From Bacteroidales bacterium (GTDB taxonomy: Bacteria > Bacteroidota > Bacteroidia > Bacteroidales > UBA12077): DNA of 64,000 bases. The notes under the pieces were generated by a model. That model had not been told where the DNA came from. It made no database searches and saw only the letters and a program-made list of their open reading frames with translations. Shown in pieces: positions 7,117 to 16,600 of the stretch. Numbering within the stretch: the first letter of the stretch is position 1; the number at the start of each line of letters is the position of its first letter. The stretch lies in assembly GCA_013138975.1 (NCBI GenBank), contig WTBR01000020.1:124001-188000 (forward strand). The letters run 5' to 3'. Both the position numbers and the translations under genes were made by a program.

Positions 7117-9714
7117 ATGTCAAAATACCTGTGCTTTAGATATTATAAGGTAATACTTACAGTTATTATTATAATCTTATCATCATGTAATAAAAAAAAT
7201 CCAGAATACTTTAAAGATGGTGTTTCTATTCAATTAGCTAAGTTAAGAGAAAAACAAATTAACAATTTAAAGTATTATACAAGCTTCAATGTACCAGACT
7301 CTATACATAAACAGGTCACCGGACATGAAATTATTGAATTTAACTTTAACAAAGATTTAAAAGAACCTTTAATATTAGATTTCAGGAATCCTGAATCATT
7401 TATTATATCAGTACAAGTTAATTCGGAAAATATAAAATGCAATTTTGAAAATGAACATATCATTATTCCTAGCTCGAAATTAATAAATGGCAAGAACCAA
7501 ATTGAAATAAAATTTATTGCCGGTAATCGAGCTTTAAATAGAAATAAAGAATATTTGTATACTTTATTTGTTCCTGATAGAGCTTGTACTGCTTTCCCTT
7601 GTTTTGATCAACCATCGTTAAAAGCAAAATTTCAAACTGAAATAACTATCCCAAATGACTGGATTGCAATTACAAACTCTCCTCTTATAAATCAAAAAAC
7701 AGATAACAATAATAGACGGACTTTTATTTTTGATGAATCAGAACCCATTAGTACATATCTGTATTCATTTGTTGCAGGCAAATTTAACTCGGTTAGCAAG
7801 ACCTATAACGATACTATAATTACTATGTATCATCGCGAGAATGATATTAGTAAATTAAATTACAATATCAACAAACTTTTTGATCTTCAGTATAGCTCAC
7901 TTAAATGGCTTGAGGAATATACACAAATTGATTATCCGTTTAAGAAACTTGATTTTATAATTATTCCTTCATTTCAGTACTCAGGAATGGAACATCCTGG
8001 TGCCATATTATATCGTGACTCAAAATTATTTCTTGAAAATAATTCAACTGTTCGTGATAAACTAGATAGAGCAAACCTAATTGCACATGAAACTGCTCAT
8101 ATGTGGTTCGGCAATTTAGTAACTATGGAATGGTTTAGCGAAGTTTGGTTAAAAGAAGTATTTGCCAATTTCATGGCTGGAAAGATAGTAAATCCTCAGT
8201 ACCCGGAATTTAACCACGATTTGAATTTTATAATTAGCCATTATCCAAGTTCTTATTCTGTTGATAGAACAATGGGAGCAAATCCTATTGAACAAGATTT
8301 AAGTAATTTAAAAAATGCGGGATCTTTATATGGAGATATAATATACCATAAAGCTCCTATAATAATGAAACAGCTTGAAAATATTATTGGTAAAGAAATA
8401 TTACAAAATGGTCTTCAAGATTATTTAATCCAAAATAAATATGAGAATGCTAGTTGGAACGATTTAATATCTATTTTAGATAGTTATGTTTCCTCTGACC
8501 TAAAGGCTTGGAGCAATTCGTGGGTTTATGAATCAGGAATGCCTAATTATGAGGTTTTAAAAGCTTATAATGAAAGAAATATACTACAATCAATTATTAT
8601 TGAACAATCGGATCCTAAAAACAAAGGAAGACTTTGGTCTCAAGAAATTGAAATGATAATTGCAAATAATTTTAAATATAAAACTTATAATTTTGAGCTT
8701 AAAGATACTTTTAATGCTATTGAACTTGAATTACAATCAAATACTCCAAACTATATTTTCCCGAATTCTAATGGTTTGGGATATGGTTATTTTAAACTTG
8801 ACAGCTCTTCAATAAATTCAATTTCAAATCAATTAAAAAATATTAAAGACCCTGTTTTAAGATGCAGTATGTTTATTTCACTTTGGGAGAATATGCTAAA
8901 CCAAAATGTTAAACCTAAGAAGTTAATTAATACATATATAGAATGTCTTAAAACAGAAACAAATCCTCAAAATATAGATTTAGTTCTAGAATATATTGAA
9001 TCAATTTTTTGGCGATTTTTAATAAAAAGTGAAAGGACTCTACTTGCGCCAAGTCTTGAAAATTTCATTTGGGAAAAAGTGCATTCTGAAAATTCTATAA
9101 GCAAAAAGGCTTCATTTTTTAACAGTTTTAAAAAGCTTGTAACAACAACGAACAGTGTAAATCTATTATATCAAATTTGGAAAAAAGAAATTGTAATTTC
9201 TGGTTTAGATTTCTCTATTAATGATTTTACAAATATATCTTTTGAGTTAGCAATAAGAGATTTCGATAATATTGATGATATATTAAATAAACAATATAAC
9301 AATATAAAGAATGCGGAAAGAAAAGAGCGTTTTCTTTTTATAAAACCTGCTCTTTCATCAAATATAAATGACAGAGATTATTTTTTTGAAAAACTCAAAT
9401 ACGAGAAAAATAGAGAAAAAGAATCGTGGGTAATTGATGGTTTACAATGCTTACATCATCCTATAAGAAGTGAAGAATCTGTAAAATATATTATTCCTTC
9501 TTTAAAAATTTTAGAGGAACTACAAATTACTGGGGATATTTTTTTCCCGATAAATTGGCTCGATGCAACGTTCCATGGACATTCCTCAATTGATGCTGTT
9601 CTTAATATTAACTTATTTCTTAATGAGTATCCTGATCTACCTGTTAACTTAAAGAATAAGGTTTTACAATCTTCAGATCTGGTATTCAGGTCAAGCATTA
9701 TAAAAAATGAATGA
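7117..9714 (+). CDS. M1 family aminopeptidase, lipoprotein
   Basis: An 865-residue zinc aminopeptidase of the M1 (gluzincin) family that removes N-terminal residues from peptides outside the cytoplasm. The N-terminus has a hydrophobic segment ending in the lipobox LSSC (Cys24), so it is probably a lipoprotein. The metal site is complete: HETAH at 324-328 and Glu347 in WLKEVFA, exactly 18 residues after His328. The exopeptidase motif GxMEN appears as SGMEHPGA (289-296), with His in place of Asn. The long C-terminal helical domain (about 500-865) is ERAP-like. It stands after the Crp/receiver pair with a 20-bp gap. Confidence 0.93.
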   Translation: MSKYLCFRYYKVILTVIIIILSSCNKKNPEYFKDGVSIQLAKLREKQINNLKYYTSFNVPDSIHKQVTGHEIIEFNFNKDLKEPLILDFRNPESFIISVQVNSENIKCNFENEHIIIPSSKLINGKNQIEIKFIAGNRALNRNKEYLYTLFVPDRACTAFPCFDQPSLKAKFQTEITIPNDWIAITNSPLINQKTDNNNRRTFIFDESEPISTYLYSFVAGKFNSVSKTYNDTIITMYHRENDISKLNYNINKLFDLQYSSLKWLEEYTQIDYPFKKLDFIIIPSFQYSGMEHPGAILYRDSKLFLENNSTVRDKLDRANLIAHETAHMWFGNLVTMEWFSEVWLKEVFANFMAGKIVNPQYPEFNHDLNFIISHYPSSYSVDRTMGANPIEQDLSNLKNAGSLYGDIIYHKAPIIMKQLENIIGKEILQNGLQDYLIQNKYENASWNDLISILDSYVSSDLKAWSNSWVYESGMPNYEVLKAYNERNILQSIIIEQSDPKNKGRLWSQEIEMIIANNFKYKTYNFELKDTFNAIELELQSNTPNYIFPNSNGLGYGYFKLDSSSINSISNQLKNIKDPVLRCSMFISLWENMLNQNVKPKKLINTYIECLKTETNPQNIDLVLEYIESIFWRFLIKSERTLLAPSLENFIWEKVHSENSISKKASFFNSFKKLVTTTNSVNLLYQIWKKEIVISGLDFSINDFTNISFELAIRDFDNIDDILNKQYNNIKNAERKERFLFIKPALSSNINDRDYFFEKLKYEKNREKESWVIDGLQCLHHPIRSEESVKYIIPSLKILEELQITGDIFFPINWLDATFHGHSSIDAVLNINLFLNEYPDLPVNLKNKVLQSSDLVFRSSIIKNE

Positions 9715-9735
9715 AAAAATCACAAATTCAAGGCT

Positions 9736-10014
9736 TTAATTATCTGACAAACTATTTAATTCTTCAAGTAGTCTCATATTCATTTCATACATTTCATTAA
9801 TGATATCTCTGAAATGCTCTTTTAGAATGATATCTTTAGGTGGATTGTTTACTTTAATCAACAAATTTCTACGAAGTTGTTCTACATCATGCAATATGTC
9901 TAAGACGTTTTCCTGATTATTTACCGGAGAGTATTCCAAATACGAAAAACACTCTATAAGCATTTGATCTGCAAGGAAATTTATATCCTTCTTTAAATCT
10001 TTACAACTTGCCAT
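9736..10014 (-). CDS. Small helical protein of unknown function
   Basis: A 92-residue, predicted all-helical soluble protein without signal peptide. The pattern FLADQMLIECFSYLEY...VLDILHDVEQLRRNLLIKV...EHFRDIINEMYEMNMRLLEELNSL suggests a three-helix bundle. It converges on the aminopeptidase gene with only 21 bp between stops and lies downstream of nothing obvious on its own strand. I do not recognise the family. The coding call rests on length, codon pattern and the clean amphipathic helices. Confidence 0.7.
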   Translation of the reverse strand: MASCKDLKKDINFLADQMLIECFSYLEYSPVNNQENVLDILHDVEQLRRNLLIKVNNPPKDIILKEHFRDIINEMYEMNMRLLEELNSLSDN

Positions 10015-10145
10015 ATAACAATTAATAAATTAAATTGAATTTTAGAGAAAGATATAAGTTAATAATTAAAAAACAAAATCTATTACAAAAAAAACTATTT
10101 TTTAAAGTATTGAGGTGCTAAAATAATTCAATGCAAATCAAAATT

Positions 10146-12137
10146 TTAAAATTCATCACTTTGCGAAAGAGTATCAATCTCCTTTTTGAAATCATCTATT
10201 CTAAAAATATTATAACCATCATAATATTTTATAATATCTACATTTGTGTTTTCAAAACCTGAATATTCATACCATTTAACAAAATTATAATCTGCTTGTA
10301 ATAAATCAACTTTGTGATTATATATACATCTTTCAAAAGTATCTCCATAATTTAATAATGCTGATAAAAAATACAAGCCAACATCATAGGCATGAATAGC
10401 CATTTGGTTTGGTTCTGTGCTATACTCATCACGAAATTTTAAAATAAAATCTTTAACATCTGTATTATGAAAATCGATAAAAAAAGGTGAAGCTATACAC
10501 AGTTCTAAATTAAAATAATATTCAGGATCGATATTTTTAAAACGTGGCCAACGAGATAATCCAATTACCCTAACCTTGTGACCATACATTTTAATCGTAT
10601 TTAAATTTGTTAAAACATCTGTTACAAATGCTTCATCGTTTGATGGAATAATAAATACATTTTCTAATTCGTCATTTAATGCGTGTTCAAGAACATTAAT
10701 ACTATCTTCAAAAACAACCTCTTTAAATTGTATATTATTAATCAATGTATCTATAGATAGATTATTAAAAATCTTATCCTTAACCATCTGAACATTGCTA
10801 TACCCAAGACTATCTCCATTATGTACTAATACTATATTTTTATCTCCAAAATTAGAAACGAATTTTGCAAACTCATCAATTTGCGAATTATAAGAGGGCT
10901 TGACCTGAAAAAGGTATGGATTTTCATTAACGAGATTTAAATCATCTGATAAAGGTGAAATCATTTTAATTTGATTCTCTTTTGAGTACTCCGAAACAAG
11001 TTTTACTTCGTGATTATACATTGGACCAATAATCAAATCATTATTTTCAAACTCAGGAAAATTCAATATTTCTTTAATCCTCGCAGTATCATTTTGCGTG
11101 TCGAAAACATGCAAATTAATAGACAAACCTTGTTGCTTTAAACTATCAACTGCTAACATAAATCCTTGATAAAACTCAACAAATGCGACAGATCTTGGAT
11201 AAATATAGTATGGGTCGTAAAAAATCTTCTTATAAATTTTCTTCCTATAATCATCAACTTCAGATGAATCTATATAAAATTCTTCATCATTTTTATTTAG
11301 ATATAAAGGTAATAGTAAGGCAACTTTATATGGTTCTGTTTGATTTTCACTTATTTCTTTACAGTCAGGTAAATATGCTGAATCAGAATAAGCGATTTGT
11401 GCTCTCTCCCTATATAAAACAGTATCAGCTAATTCCTCCTTAGATTTCATCACAATTGAACTTTCTATATCTTCAACCTTTGGGATTTTCAATACTTGAC
11501 CAAGCTTTAGCCCTTCACTAACCAGTGGATTATGTTCTAATAAAATATCTTCAGTAATTTCATAAAACCTTATTAAAGAATAAATTGTTTCTTTTTTCTC
11601 AACGATATGATAAATATATTTATCAATAATTTTGATAGTATCTTTCAAGGTATCATTAACCGGATACCTCAAAGCTTCAACAACATCTTTTGATTTTGGA
11701 ATTTTTACAATCTGATCTACATTAATACCATATCGTACAGTTGGATTACAAGCCATGATATCTTCTTGAGAAACATTATATTTTCTCGCTAATGAATACA
11801 ATGTTTGACCTTTTTTTACTCGATGATATATATAGTCGTTACTTAGAATTTTATCTTTGTCTGACTTATTATCAACAATAGGAATTTTAAGAGCTTGCCC
11901 TATTTGTAAACCTAGAAATATTTCAGGATTTTCCTTTGCAATATCCTTTTGTGAAACATTATAAACTTTACTCAAAGAGAAAAGTGTTTCACTTTTTTTT
12001 ACAATATGTACATAATATCCTTTTCCGCCAATTATTACTTTATTGCTTGATTTTTCAGTAATAACAGTATCTGTTTGCGCAAAAGAATAATTAAAAATTA
12101 TTGAGAAGAATATTAAAATCAGAGTAGTTCTTTTCAC
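10146..12137 (-). CDS. Secreted protein with three LysM domains and a periplasmic-binding-protein-like domain
   Basis: A 663-residue exported protein with a signal peptide (about 1-20, ending FAQ). Three LysM modules follow at about 41-88, 102-147 and 174-218, each with the YxxVKKGxTLxSLxxxYxVS signature and a KIP end, which bind peptidoglycan. The C-terminal 400 residues (about 268 on, YKVALLLPLYLN...) have the alternating fold of type 1 ligand-binding proteins (amino-acid ABC/LivJ-like; IIGPMYNHEV, HAYDVGLYFLSALL). This architecture is frequent in Bacteroidota; its role is not established and a cell-wall-associated sensor is only a guess. Confidence 0.85.
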   Translation of the reverse strand: MKRTTLILIFFSIIFNYSFAQTDTVITEKSSNKVIIGGKGYYVHIVKKSETLFSLSKVYNVSQKDIAKENPEIFLGLQIGQALKIPIVDNKSDKDKILSNDYIYHRVKKGQTLYSLARKYNVSQEDIMACNPTVRYGINVDQIVKIPKSKDVVEALRYPVNDTLKDTIKIIDKYIYHIVEKKETIYSLIRFYEITEDILLEHNPLVSEGLKLGQVLKIPKVEDIESSIVMKSKEELADTVLYRERAQIAYSDSAYLPDCKEISENQTEPYKVALLLPLYLNKNDEEFYIDSSEVDDYRKKIYKKIFYDPYYIYPRSVAFVEFYQGFMLAVDSLKQQGLSINLHVFDTQNDTARIKEILNFPEFENNDLIIGPMYNHEVKLVSEYSKENQIKMISPLSDDLNLVNENPYLFQVKPSYNSQIDEFAKFVSNFGDKNIVLVHNGDSLGYSNVQMVKDKIFNNLSIDTLINNIQFKEVVFEDSINVLEHALNDELENVFIIPSNDEAFVTDVLTNLNTIKMYGHKVRVIGLSRWPRFKNIDPEYYFNLELCIASPFFIDFHNTDVKDFILKFRDEYSTEPNQMAIHAYDVGLYFLSALLNYGDTFERCIYNHKVDLLQADYNFVKWYEYSGFENTNVDIIKYYDGYNIFRIDDFKKEIDTLSQSDEF

Positions 12138-12474
12138 TTTATAATGGTTTTATTCGAGTAAATAACCTAATTTGAATAAAAAAAATTGTGTCACCAATAA
12201 ATTTCACTCACAAAATTACATGAAGTCGATGAATAAAAAAAACATCAAATTAAATTAATAATAAAGCACAGCAAGAATGCCATGCTTGTTTAGTATAATT
12301 ATATTACCTCGCTGCAAGCAGACGAGGTATTAAAGCGGAATAATTTTCTTTTTTATTTCGCTGCAAGTAGCGTGGAATAAAACCCGAGATACCAATGCGC
12401 TTCGCTTTCGCGATTAGTTCGACTTTATATTTTTTATTCGTTTGCAACTCAAAAAATATAGTCTCACTAATATT
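12138..12474. repeat. 337-bp intergenic stretch with hairpins
   Basis: No coding sequence was seen. At about 12305-12332 a TACCTCG/CGAGGTA pair encloses CTGCAAGCAGA, and a related unit with CGCTGCAAGTAGCG follows at about 12359-12375. The two units share the word CGCTGCAAG and adjacent GGAATAA, so they look like two copies of one small hairpin element. At 12451-12468 lies an 18-bp word AAAAAATATAGTCTCACT that recurs at 41513-41530. Confidence 0.5.
12211..12218 (-). promoter_or_regulatory. Candidate -7 box (TAnnTTTG) for the LysM protein gene
   Basis: The minus strand reads TAATTTTG, an exact match to the Bacteroidetes -7 consensus, 74 bp before the start codon. No well-spaced TTTG -33 box was found, so this is a weak call. 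Confidence 0.35.
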
Positions 12475-12930
12475 TTAGTTATCCCTTAAAACGTATTCGT
12501 CATATTCTATTTCAAATCGTAGCTTATGCCTTGATTCTTCTTGAGCCAATGAAACAAATACATCCTTCATTTCTTCATTTTCAGCCTGTAAAGCCAAATC
12601 GTGATAAAGCTTAAATGCTGCCTTTTCGTTAGCCATTGCAACAACAAGAGCTTCCTGATATGTCATATTTGGAGTAGCCTTAACGTCTGCCATATAATCA
12701 CTAATCTTTAAATCAGTGATTTTTTTTACTTCGATTTTAAATGAACCTTCCTTTTTAATCTGAGTTAATCTTGCTTTATGTTTAATTTCTTCTTGAGCAA
12801 AAGAAGTAAATACAAAACGCATATCTGTTGTTTTTGCACTCTCTGCCAATTGATTATAAAAATCAACTGCATCTTGCTCTGCATTTATTGCAAAATCAAG
12901 AACATCATCTATTGAATTAAAGTTTTCCAT
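12475..12930 (-). CDS. Rubrerythrin-like ferritin-fold diiron protein
   Basis: A 151-residue four-helix-bundle protein with two internally similar halves. Candidate metal ligands are Glu18 (NAEQDAVDFY), Glu48-x2-His51 (QEEIKH), Glu102 (ANEKAAFKLYH) and Glu132-x2-His135 (EESRH), the rubrerythrin arrangement of ExxH pairs. The C-terminal rubredoxin zinc/iron domain of classical rubrerythrin is missing, so it depends on another electron donor. Members reduce peroxide in anaerobes and microaerophiles. It is followed upstream by a zinc-ribbon protein gene on the same strand, 64 bp away. Confidence 0.87.
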   Translation of the reverse strand: MENFNSIDDVLDFAINAEQDAVDFYNQLAESAKTTDMRFVFTSFAQEEIKHKARLTQIKKEGSFKIEVKKITDLKISDYMADVKATPNMTYQEALVVAMANEKAAFKLYHDLALQAENEEMKDVFVSLAQEESRHKLRFEIEYDEYVLRDN

Positions 12931-12994
12931 ATATGTATTTTTTATTAAAGCTTTTTTACTTCTAAATTTATTTATTTTGATTCCTAAATATTAC

Positions 12995-13402
12995 TTACTC
13001 ACCATAACCATATTCCTGATATAATTTTTTCAGGGCTAAAGAAAGATCTTCAAACTCCACAAAATGATTTTCACATCCACTTCGAGAACAAATACTAACT
13101 TTTCCTCCCATATCTAAATGAAATGGGACTAAGGGAGCATCACACAATTTGCATTTTGTTTGTTCAACTAATTGAGTTTTACAATGTGGACAAAAAAAGT
13201 TTGCTAATTCTCCATTAGGTGTGTCAATATCACAAGTGTAATTATAACTACCATAAATAGAACTCAAATTAATGGTTCCTTTTCTATTCCCAATTTCTAT
13301 ATTTAAATTTATAACAGGTTTATGGTCAATAAGATTATCGTTTTCTATCAATGACTCTGAACAAACCGGGCATTTAACTTTTAATGAAATTGAATCGAAC
13401 AT
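12995..13402 (-). CDS. Multi-zinc-ribbon protein of unknown function
   Basis: A 135-residue protein with four cysteine pairs: CPVC (11-14), CPHC (about 72-75), CKLC (about 84-87) and CSRSGC (about 103-108). This suggests two or three zinc ribbons around a beta-rich middle (INLNIEIGNRKGTINLSSIYGSYNY). The C-terminal helix is SLALKKLYQEYGYG. It is preceded by a strong Shine-Dalgarno. It is probably cotranscribed with the rubrerythrin-like gene, which suggests, without proving, a metal or redox-stress connection. I do not recognise the family. Confidence 0.75.
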   Translation of the reverse strand: MFDSISLKVKCPVCSESLIENDNLIDHKPVINLNIEIGNRKGTINLSSIYGSYNYTCDIDTPNGELANFFCPHCKTQLVEQTKCKLCDAPLVPFHLDMGGKVSICSRSGCENHFVEFEDLSLALKKLYQEYGYGE

Positions 13403-13410
13403 AATTAATC

Positions 13411-13418
13411 CTCCTTTT
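13411..13418 (-). promoter_or_regulatory. Canonical Shine-Dalgarno before zinc-ribbon gene
   Basis: Minus strand AAGGAGGA about 8 bases before the ATG at 13402. This strong site supports the start codon and is unusual for this genome. Confidence 0.55.
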
Positions 13419-13439
13419 TAATGAAAGTAACTAATTTCT

Positions 13440-13690
13440 TATTACAAATCAAAATTCAGTATTATATATTCAAATACTGAAACATCTATTTAGTCTTTGC
13501 AAGAAAACGCCAAATACTGCGTTACTCTCGTGTTGAAAACAGTCCCTTACAAAAGTAAACTCCTTGGTTTCCAACACTTCGAATTCCGATAGCTATCGGA
13601 ATGTCTTTGACGTTTTCTTATCAAAGACGTGAAAAAAAGCAGTTTTCTTGCTGACAACTATTTAGAATAGATGCTCAGTATTGAAATTAA
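13440..13690. repeat. Intergenic palindromic element of the AAGAAAACGCCAA family
   Basis: The stretch contains a perfect 20-bp palindrome ATTCCGATAGCTATCGGAAT at 13583-13602 and outer arms related to each other (AGTCTTTGCAAGAAAACGCC near 13492-13511; GACGTTTTCTTATCAAAGAC near 13609-13628). The word AAGAAAACGCCAA plus nearby TTAC and CTCG recurs at about 57524. Outer words ATACTGAAACATCTATTTAG and its near-inverse CTATTTAGAATAGATGCTCAGTAT frame the element. It is a non-coding dispersed repeat; a terminator role for the preceding zinc-ribbon/nuo transcripts is possible. Confidence 0.6.
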
Positions 13691-13691
13691 A

Positions 13692-16600
13692 TTAGTTTTT
13701 AAAAGCCTCTTCAAATTTTTCGTCATAATATTTAACAACAAAGTCGCAACCATGTTTAAAAAGTTTATTCAAATTATCGTTTTCTGTATACACAAATTCG
13801 TAATTAGACTTCTTTTCAACATTCAATAATATGTCAAATATTTCTTTTCTTATCTCATCAACAGAATCAACTTTTAATTCTGTAAACTGATCGTATATTT
13901 TAACTAATTGCATAAAATTTTCTACATCAACTTTACCATCAAACTGTTTTTCGAATACCTGAATGTTCTTTTGAGTATTTGTAAAACTACCTGATGTTTC
14001 AACCGGAAAAGCTGCTGGAAGAACTAAATTCGCATATTTTGCTGTTTCAGTCATAAAATAATCCTGAACTAACATAAACTCAGACTCAGAAAACCATTTT
14101 TCTACCTTTTCCTTATCAGTTGAACATCCAACCGGATCTTCACCAAATATGTAAAATTTCTTAATTAAACTTTCGTTCAATAATTCTTTCATACATTTTT
14201 TACCTTGTTCAGGTAATTCATCTACAGTCCATTTCTCAGCAAGCATCTTTCGATACTTTTCATCTGCTAAGTCGATATTTCCAATTCCATTTTTAGATGA
14301 AACACCCATATCAAATAAACCTTGTGAATTATTCTTCTCTTTCAATGATATTAGTCCGTTAGCAGTTTTACCTAACTTTCCAGTAATCATAGCCAAATTA
14401 AATAATTCACGACTTACATTAGCTGATACTTCTTTTTCGGAAAATACCAGAACAGCATTGATTTCTTTATTGTATGCTTCTGCAAATTCAGCTATAATAC
14501 TTTCACAACAAACACCTGATTGAGTTACTAAATCTTCGAAATTAACACTTGCTAGTTCTTTTTTATACTCATCATAGCCTTCACAATTATCTTTAATAAA
14601 CATTGCATTTTGCAATCCTTTCTCGATTAAATAATAATTAACTGCTTTAATAAAATGATAATATGAATTAACCTTAATTGTCTTATCAACTTTATGCTCT
14701 ACCGCACTCAATTCTTTATTCGTAACTAATTCAATTGGAGTATTTTCAATTTCACGAGCGTTATTTATCATAAAGCTTACAACTGCATTGTCCATATTTA
14801 TTTCTGAACCTAATAAATAGATTTTGCTAGCATCTTTTATCTGCTCAAAAGGAACATTTGCTTCTGAATTTCCGCTATACCATTTTCCTTGTCCTGTATA
14901 ATGAAAACTAGATACATTATTCGTTTTAGCCCCTACTCTTGCAAGTTTCTGAATTAAATACATTTCTTCATTGCTCAAACGAGCTCCTGCGAAGAATCCA
15001 TTCTCATTAGGATTCGTATTTTTTATTTCATCAGCTACAACTTCAAAAGCTTTTTGCCAGGATATAACCTCGAATTTACCATCCACTTTTAATAATGGTT
15101 GAGTAATTCTTGTTGTATCATTCATAATATTATATCCAAATCTTGGGAAACGACAAATATTTCCGTCTTTATTGATTTGTCCTTCGGCACCTTTCGCTTT
15201 CCAAACAAATCCTGATTTATGATGATATTCTATTTCACAACCAACAGAACAATAATTACATATTGTTTTAACGGTATCTAATTTAACAGGGCCCGGTTTA
15301 AAGGCAACATTTTCTGTAATTGCTCCTGTAGGACAGGTTGAAATACAAGATCCACAAGATTCACAATCGGTTTCGGTTAATGAATTACCCATACTAGGCG
15401 CAATATAAGTATCGAAACCACGATTTACTAATCCTAATGCATTTGCACCAACTACTTCTTTACATATTCTCACGCAACGTGCACAAAGTATACATTTGTT
15501 ATTATCAATTTCAATGAATGGATGAGAAAAATCTAATTCAGTTGAATGGAAATCACCTTCAAAATGCTTTTGATCTGCATCGTACTGTGTTGAATACTTC
15601 TTAAGGTCACAAGTATGAAATTCTGTACAACCACACTCTAAACAACGTTCTGCTTCATGTTTTGCTACCAGCTCTTCTTTATATCCTAATTCAACTTCTT
15701 TAAAATTAACCCGATCATCAGCCTCAAGAACAGGCATTTCCTCACGTATCTGATTTTGATATCGACCTAAGAAATCACTTGAAGTTAATTCTTTGAAATT
15801 ATCTCTTCGACTAATAAATTCTTTTGGTTCTGCTTCTAAAGGTAATCCCATTAAGTATTGATGACAACTACGACTAGCAATTTGTGATTGAGCTACAGCT
15901 TCAATAATTGTTGCCGGGCCAGATACTCCATCACCTGCAGCAAAAATTGATTTTGCTCCTGTTTGCAATGTGTTTTTATCAGCATCTATATCGCCCCAAC
16001 GGTTAATTTCTAATTTACCATCAGTTGCAAACTCATTAATATCATCTAAGAAATTAACTTCTGTTTTCTGACCAATCGCTGCTAAAGCGTAATCGAGTTC
16101 AATTTCAAACTCTGAACCTTCAACTGGTACTGGACGACGACGACCCGATGCATCAGGCTCGCCTAACTCCATTTTCAGGCATGTTATTGATTTTAACTTG
16201 CCATCTATATCTTTATTTACTTTCGATGGATTTGTTAAAAACAGATACTCAACACCCTCAACTTTTGATTCATGAATTTCAATTGGGTTTGCTGGCATTT
16301 CTTTTTCGGTACGACGATAAATTACATAAACTTTCTCTGCACCGCAACGTAATGATGTACGACAGCAATCCATAGCAGTGTTACCACCACCAACTACTGC
16401 AACTGTTTTTCCTGCAAAGTCGTATTTCTGACCTGTCATTTCCATATTTCTAAGGAAATCTATTCCAGAATAAACATTTTCTGCATCATCGCCTTCGCAA
16501 CCTATAAGCGTTCCTCGTTGTGATCCAATTGTTAATATAACAGAATCATAATCTTTCTTAAGTTCTTTATAACTTACATTGTCTCCTAATTTCTTATTAT

